Assembly (NCBI GenBank): GCA_024639325.1
Contig: JAHEIO010000005.1
Location: forward strand, 1-64,000
Direction of reading: 5' to 3'
Origin: Gammaproteobacteria bacterium
GTDB lineage: Bacteria > Pseudomonadota > Gammaproteobacteria > Arenicellales > JAANXG01
DNA length: 64,000 bases
Both the position numbers and the translations under genes were made by a program. A model generated the notes under the pieces. That model was not told the origin of the DNA. It made no database searches and saw nothing but the letters and a program-made list of their open reading frames with translations. Every line of letters begins with the position of its first letter. The first letter of the stretch is position 1. Shown here piece by piece: positions 58,692 through 64,000 of the stretch.

Positions 58692-59659
58692 GCTTCGCAC
58701 GAGTCATCGGCACCGGCGGCTATTTGCCGGAGAAAGTGCTCACCAGCGCGGAACTGGAAAAGATGGTGGACACGACCGAGCAGTGGATCATCTCGCGCAC
58801 CGGAGTCCGTGAACGGCGAATCGCCGCCGACCATGAGCGCACCAGCGATCTGGCCGAGCGCGCATCCCGGGCAGCACTAGACGAAGCCGGGATATCTCCG
58901 CAGGAACTCGACCTGATCATCGTCGCCACCACGACACCGGATCACGTCTTTCCCAGTGTGGCCTGTCTCCTTCAGGACCGCCTGGGAATACATAATGGCG
59001 GACCCGCATTCGACATTCAGGCGGTTTGTACCGGTTTTGTATACGCTCTGGACGTGGTGAACCGTTTTTTTCTGACCGGCGCCTCGAAGAAGGCCCTGGT
59101 GGTGGGTGCGGAAACCTTCAGCCGCATCATCGACTGGACGGACCGAAACACCTGCATTCTGTTTGGAGATGGCGCCGGCGCCGTCGTGTTGGAGGCGGCG
59201 GATGAACCCGGCATCGTGTCGACGCATCTGCACGCGGATGGCAAATACCACGAACTTCTGAGCGTTCCCATGGGCGTATCGGCGAATTACGAACAGGTGC
59301 TGAAGGGCGAAGCCTACACCCAGATGCGCGGCAGTGAAGTGTTCAAATGGGCGGTAAAGGCACTGGGCGACATCGTCGATGAAACTCTGCTGGCGAACTC
59401 GCTTGAAAAATCCGACATAGATTGGCTCATACCCCACCAGGCCAATATACGAATCATCAACGCGACCGCGAAAAAGCTGGATATGAATATGAATCGGGTG
59501 ATCGTTACCGTTGATCGCCATGGAAATACCTCCGCCGCGTCGATACCGCTCGCTTTCAACGAAGCCGTTCGCGACGGTCGAATCCAACGCGGCCAGAAAG
59601 TCATCATGGAAGGGTTCGGTGGTGGTTTTACCTGGGGCTCCATCCTCCTCGTCTATTAG
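58688..59659 (+). CDS. fabH: Beta-ketoacyl-ACP synthase III
   Basis: [65 protein letters not shown]. Confidence 0.97.
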   Translation: MSFARVIGTGGYLPEKVLTSAELEKMVDTTEQWIISRTGVRERRIAADHERTSDLAERASRAALDEAGISPQELDLIIVATTTPDHVFPSVACLLQDRLGIHNGGPAFDIQAVCTGFVYALDVVNRFFLTGASKKALVVGAETFSRIIDWTDRNTCILFGDGAGAVVLEAADEPGIVSTHLHADGKYHELLSVPMGVSANYEQVLKGEAYTQMRGSEVFKWAVKALGDIVDETLLANSLEKSDIDWLIPHQANIRIINATAKKLDMNMNRVIVTVDRHGNTSAASIPLAFNEAVRDGRIQRGQKVIMEGFGGGFTWGSILLVY

Positions 59660-59672
59660 CAGTCGGCAAAAA

Positions 59673-60425
59673 ATGCAGGTTAAGCTCGACAATGAAGTCT
59701 GCCTCGTTACCGGGGCCACTCGGGGCATCGGGAAAGCCATAGCGACGGCACTGGCCCGAGCCGGGGGTGTCGTCATCGGCACCGCGACCTCCGATAGGGG
59801 AGCTTCGATAATCGACGGCTATTTCAGCGAGCGTGGTCTCTCCGGCAGCGGCGCCGTGCTGAACGTTGTCGATTCCGCAGCGGTTACCGAACTTGTGGAC
59901 AAGGTTCGCCGAGAGCGGGGTGCACCCACGGTGCTTATCAACAATGCGGGCATCACCCGCGACAATCTGCTGCTTAGGATGAGCGAGGATGAGTGGGATG
60001 ACGTGCTCGATACCGATCTGAAATCCGTTTACCGTGTCAGCAAGGCTTGCCTGCGCGGTATGACCAAAGCCAGACACGGAAGGATTGTCAACGTTACCTC
60101 CGTAGTCGGCGCGTCCGGCAACCCGGGCCAGAGCAACTACGCCGCGGCCAAGGCGGGCATGGTCGGATTCACCAAATCCCTGGCCGCGGAGGTTGCCACC
60201 CGGGGTGTAACGGTTAATGCGGTTGCCCCGGGGTTCATCGACACCGAAATGACGCGCGCACTATCGGAATCGCAGCGGGAACAGCTGCTTCGACGGATTC
60301 CCGTGGGGCGCCTTGGAACGCCGGAAGATGTCGCTCAGGCCGTTGTATTTCTGGCGTCGGGCGCCGCCTGTTACATTACCGGCGTAACCCTGCATGTCAA
60401 CGGTGGCATGTATATGACGTATTGA
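59673..60425 (+). CDS. fabG: 3-oxoacyl-ACP reductase
   Basis: VCLVTGATRGIGKAIATAL, NNAGITRDNLLLRMSEDEWDDVLDTDLKSVYRVSKACLRGM; start at ATG 59673. Confidence 0.97.
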   Translation: MQVKLDNEVCLVTGATRGIGKAIATALARAGGVVIGTATSDRGASIIDGYFSERGLSGSGAVLNVVDSAAVTELVDKVRRERGAPTVLINNAGITRDNLLLRMSEDEWDDVLDTDLKSVYRVSKACLRGMTKARHGRIVNVTSVVGASGNPGQSNYAAAKAGMVGFTKSLAAEVATRGVTVNAVAPGFIDTEMTRALSESQREQLLRRIPVGRLGTPEDVAQAVVFLASGAACYITGVTLHVNGGMYMTY

Positions 60426-60481
60426 TTTTTAGGTGATTGGAATTCTGAATTTTGCGGGATTCAAACCAAAGCCGTGTATCA

Positions 60482-60504
60482 TCCAATGTTGCGTCAACAT
60501 TGGA
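60482..60504. promoter_or_regulatory. Perfect palindrome TCCAATGTTG-CGT-CAACATTGGA overlapping a candidate acpP -35
   Basis: 10-bp arms with 3-nt spacer; candidate TTGGAC (60500-60505) and TTAACT/TAACTA (60524-60530). Confidence 0.6.
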
Positions 60505-60572
60505 CTTGCTACCCGGATTGTTGTTAACTATGCGGCCTGAACAGGCTGGATTTACTGGAGGATATTTTACTC

Positions 60573-60806
60573 ATGAGCAGTGTTGAAGAACGCGTCAAGA
60601 AGATTGTCGTCGAACAGCTGGGTGTAGGGGAGGATCAGGTTACGGCCGAGGCATCGTTTGTGGATGATCTGGGCGCAGACTCGCTCGATACGGTCGAGCT
60701 GGTAATGGCTCTTGAGGAAGAGTTCGAAACGGAGATACCGGACGAGGAAGCGGAAAAGATCACTACGGTTCAGCAGGCTATCGATTACATCAACCAGAAG
60801 ACCTGA
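60573..60806 (+). CDS. acpP: Acyl carrier protein
   Basis: [35 protein letters not shown]. Confidence 0.98.
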   Translation: MSSVEERVKKIVVEQLGVGEDQVTAEASFVDDLGADSLDTVELVMALEEEFETEIPDEEAEKITTVQQAIDYINQKT

Positions 60807-60972
60807 ACGGGATCCGGTGTGGTGCGGGGCCGCTGCCGGTCAAGCAAATCGGTCTCGTGGTTTCCAATAGTCTGTCGTGACGTCATCATCCGGGATCGTG
60901 GCAGGGCCGCTGACCAGGGAAGCGCCGCCGCGCATTTCGTAATCCAGGGATTCACATCGGTAAGTTTGTCAT

Positions 60973-62214
60973 ATGCGTGATCGCCGCGTTGTCGTTACAG
61001 GACTGGGTATTATTTCTCCCCTCGGTGTCGGCATCGATGACAACTGGCGGCGCATCGTCGACGGAAACAGCGGAATCGGACCCATCGATCGTTTCGATGC
61101 CGCGGGCATCGCCAGCACCATCGCGGGTCAGGCGGACGAGTTCCACGCAGAAAATTATTTCTCGCCCAAAGACACCCGTAAAATGGACCGATTCATCCAG
61201 CTCGGTATGGCTACGGGAATGGATGCGTTTGCCGATTCCGGTCTGGAGATCGACGAACGCAATGCAAATCGCGCTGGCGTATACATTGGCTCCGGCATTG
61301 GCGGTGTGGAGACAATCGAAAAAATGGCGCTTACCTATGAACAAAAAGGACCCCGGCGCATATCCCCATTCTACGTTCCCATGTCGATCATCAATATGAT
61401 ATCCGGCAACCTTTCGATCATGTATGGACTGAAGGGCCCGAACCTATCGATGGTAACCGCTTGTACCACGGGGACCCATGCCATAGGTGAGGCCGGGCGG
61501 CTCATCGAATATGGTGACGCGGATGTCATGATCGCGGGCGGCGCCGAAGCGGCCATTACGCCCACCGCCATGGCCGGATTCTCCAACGCCAAGGCGCTCA
61601 GTACGCGGAACGATGCCCCGGAGGCCGCAAGCAGACCCTGGGACAGGGGTCGGGACGGATTCGTGATGGGGGAAGGTGCGGGCGTGATGGTGCTCGAGGA
61701 GTTGGAACACGCTCGGGCGCGCGGCGCGCGGATCTACGCGGAGCTGGCCGGGTTTGGCATGAGCGCCGACGCGTACCACATGACCAGCCCGTCTCCCGGT
61801 GGCGAAGGTGCGGCGCAGTGCATGAACAACTGCATGAGAAATGCCGGAATCAACCCGGATGAGGTGGGCTACATCAATGCCCACGGGACGTCCACCCCGC
61901 AAGGAGACATCGCCGAAACAATGGCTGTCAAATCCAGCTTCGACGATCATGCGTTTGAACTGGCGGTCAGTTCCACCAAATCCATGATTGGCCATTTGTT
62001 GGGTGCGGCCGGTGGGGTGGAGGCGGTCTATACCGCGCTCGCTCTTCATCATCAGATATTGCCCCCGACAATCAATCTGCACGATCCTGACCCGGAGTGC
62101 GATCTGGACTTCGTCGCCAACGCCGCGCGGGATGTTGAATTCGATGTTGCGCTGAGTAATTCCTTCGGCTTCGGTGGGACCAACGGCACGATTGCACTTA
62201 GACGCTTGACTTGA
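60973..62214 (+). CDS. fabF: Beta-ketoacyl-ACP synthase II
   Basis: RRVVVTGLGIISPLG, VTACTTGTHAIGEAGRLI, NAHGTSTPQGDIAE, SNSFGFGGTNGTIALRR. Confidence 0.97.
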   Translation: MRDRRVVVTGLGIISPLGVGIDDNWRRIVDGNSGIGPIDRFDAAGIASTIAGQADEFHAENYFSPKDTRKMDRFIQLGMATGMDAFADSGLEIDERNANRAGVYIGSGIGGVETIEKMALTYEQKGPRRISPFYVPMSIINMISGNLSIMYGLKGPNLSMVTACTTGTHAIGEAGRLIEYGDADVMIAGGAEAAITPTAMAGFSNAKALSTRNDAPEAASRPWDRGRDGFVMGEGAGVMVLEELEHARARGARIYAELAGFGMSADAYHMTSPSPGGEGAAQCMNNCMRNAGINPDEVGYINAHGTSTPQGDIAETMAVKSSFDDHAFELAVSSTKSMIGHLLGAAGGVEAVYTALALHHQILPPTINLHDPDPECDLDFVANAARDVEFDVALSNSFGFGGTNGTIALRRLT

Positions 62215-62239
62215 CCTGCAGGCTACACTCCCTAGAACC

Positions 62240-63256
62240 GTGGTTCGGGCAATCGGAATCTTTTTCACCATCCTGGTTTCGGCACTTGTGATCGCGGCAG
62301 GTTACCTGCAATGGAGCAGCAACCAACCAGTTAACGGCAGCGCGCGATTCACCATCAGCCCCGGGGAAGGGGTATCGACCGTGGCGCGGAATCTGGTCGA
62401 TACCGGCCTGCTGTCCGAACCATACGCTTTCATCCTGTGGAGTTATCGACGGGGAGACACCGGATCGCTGAAAGCTGGCGAATATCAAATAGATGAGGGC
62501 ACGTCCCTGGGCCGGCTGCTGGACAAGTTCGTCGATGGGGACGTCGTAACCTATTCCATCACCCTCATCGAAGGGTGGACTTTCGAACAGTTCCTGTCCG
62601 TGCTCGGAGCCCATCCCGTTCTAAAAAACCGCGTCGCACCGAGATCGGTTTCCGAGATCATGTTCGAACTGGGACACGAGGGACTGCATCCGGAGGGTCG
62701 ATTCTTCCCGGATACCTATGTTTTCGACGCGGGCACATCCGTTATCGATATTCTGCATCAGGCCTTCGAGCGGATGGTTGAAGTTGTGGATCGGGAATGG
62801 GAAGCGCGACTGCCCGGTACGTTACTGAAAAACAAGGACGAGGCGTTGGTCCTCGCCTCTATAATTGAAAAAGAAACCGGAAAACCCGAGGAAAGAGCAA
62901 TCATATCCGCCGTGTTCAATAATCGCTTACGGAGGAAAATGCGGCTGCAGACGGATCCCACCGTGATCTACGGACTGGGTGACGGTTTTGACGGAAACCT
63001 GAAGCGTTCACACCTCAGTCAGGACACGCCCTACAACACGTATGTGCGTTTCGGGCTCCCGCCCACGCCGATAGCCAACCCCGGGGCAGATGCAATCAGG
63101 GCCGCGCTACGTCCCGCGGACACTCGGGCACTGTATTTCGTATCCCGCGGTGATGGTTCGCACCAATTTTCCGAAACACTCCCGGAACACAATGAGGCCG
63201 TTGCCCGGTATCAGTTGGGTGGCGACAGAAATAAAATCTCTGCATCCGGCGACTGA
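62240..63256 (+). CDS. mltG: Endolytic transglycosylase MltG (YceG)
   Basis: LASIIEKETGKPEERAIISAVFNNRLRRKMRLQTDPTVIYGLG, YNTYVRFGLPPTPIANPG. Confidence 0.96.
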   Translation: MVRAIGIFFTILVSALVIAAGYLQWSSNQPVNGSARFTISPGEGVSTVARNLVDTGLLSEPYAFILWSYRRGDTGSLKAGEYQIDEGTSLGRLLDKFVDGDVVTYSITLIEGWTFEQFLSVLGAHPVLKNRVAPRSVSEIMFELGHEGLHPEGRFFPDTYVFDAGTSVIDILHQAFERMVEVVDREWEARLPGTLLKNKDEALVLASIIEKETGKPEERAIISAVFNNRLRRKMRLQTDPTVIYGLGDGFDGNLKRSHLSQDTPYNTYVRFGLPPTPIANPGADAIRAALRPADTRALYFVSRGDGSHQFSETLPEHNEAVARYQLGGDRNKISASGD

Positions 63257-63262
63257 CGGTTT

Positions 63263-63913
63263 ATGCAAACCAGGGGCAAATTCATTACTGTGGAAGGGCA
63301 GGATGGCGCGGGCAAGACGACCAGCATGGTATTTGTCGAGCGCCTGCTCGGGGAAAGAGAAATCGATGCGGTAGTGACTCGCGAGCCCGGAGGCACGCAA
63401 CTCGGCGAGAAACTGCGATGCCTTATCCTCGAAGGGCATGAACTCCATATCGACTCGCTGGCGGAATTGCTGATGATTTTTGCGGCGCGTGCCCAGCACC
63501 TAACCGAAACGATCGAACCGGCGCTGTCAAAAGGTATCTGGGTACTGTGCGACCGTTTCACCGACGCCACGTTCGCCTATCAGAGCGCGGGCCGAGGCTT
63601 ACCCTGGTCTGACGTCGAAATCCTTGAAAACATGGTGCAGGGAAGCCTGAGGCCAGATCTGACGCTGCTGATCGACGTCGACCCGGAAATCGGCCGGATA
63701 CGGGCCAGTCAGCGTCGCCAGACGGCACCGGACCGTTTTGAAACGGAGGAAAAGGAGTTCAAATCCAACGTACGGCGAGCTTATCTGGACCTGGCGCGAA
63801 TGCATCCCGAACGGATCAGGATTGTCGATGGTACATTGTCCTTGAATGAAGTGGAGAAACAGGTAATCGATATAGTTGGACGCTACCTCGAGGAATCGGT
63901 AATCGAACGATGA
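63263..63913 (+). CDS. tmk: Thymidylate kinase
   Basis: FITVEGQDGAGKTTSMVFVERLL, TREPGGTQLGEKLR, DRFTDATFAYQSAGRGL. Confidence 0.97.
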   Translation: MQTRGKFITVEGQDGAGKTTSMVFVERLLGEREIDAVVTREPGGTQLGEKLRCLILEGHELHIDSLAELLMIFAARAQHLTETIEPALSKGIWVLCDRFTDATFAYQSAGRGLPWSDVEILENMVQGSLRPDLTLLIDVDPEIGRIRASQRRQTAPDRFETEEKEFKSNVRRAYLDLARMHPERIRIVDGTLSLNEVEKQVIDIVGRYLEESVIER

Positions 63914-64000
63914 TAGCTCCCTGGAACGAGGGCATCTTGCGGAAAATCACCGCAGACCGGGACAGGAGGCCGCATTCCTGGTTGTTTTGCGGCCCCCAGG
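63910..64000 (+). CDS. holB: DNA polymerase III delta' subunit, N-terminal fragment cut by window edge
   Basis: ATGA overlap with tmk; MIAPWNEGILRKITADRDRRPHSWLFCGPQ; conserved position. Confidence 0.8.
   Translation, partial: MIAPWNEGILRKITADRDRRPHSWLFCGPQ

Overview
A 64-kb chromosomal window from a gammaproteobacterium. It is mostly conserved housekeeping DNA: uvrB; infC-rpmI-rplT-pheST-ihfA-merR; surE-pcm-yqaA-nlpD-rpoS; hom-thrC; a gspD-M type II secretion operon; recJ; rlmD; rne/rluC; and rpmF-plsX-fabH-fabG-acpP-fabF-mltG-tmk-holB. There are three tRNAs (Asn, Val, Pro). No rRNA or CRISPR array was seen.

The accessory content is more interesting:
(1) About 11.8 kb (45.6-57.4 kb) sits between maf and rpmF, which are normally close neighbours. 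It holds two short inverted-repeat (MITE-like) elements, SOS mutasome genes imuA-imuB and dnaE2/imuC separated by a decaying hydroxyproline-catabolism cassette, an acyltransferase and an outer-membrane protein.
(2) A 949-aa protein has an N-terminal PEP-CTERM-locus/ExeA-type ATPase followed by a TM helix, an SdrD/Cna-B-like domain and a TPR-like region. A LexA-like box overlaps a TTGACA hexamer just upstream.
(3) A PEP-CTERM protein gene lies downstream of a candidate sigma-54 promoter.
(4) The SOS operators at imuA and dnaE2 abut or overlap the start codons and leave no visible Shine-Dalgarno, suggesting leaderless or near-leaderless SOS transcripts.

All calls come from reading the sequence and the supplied ORF translations. 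No database search was run.
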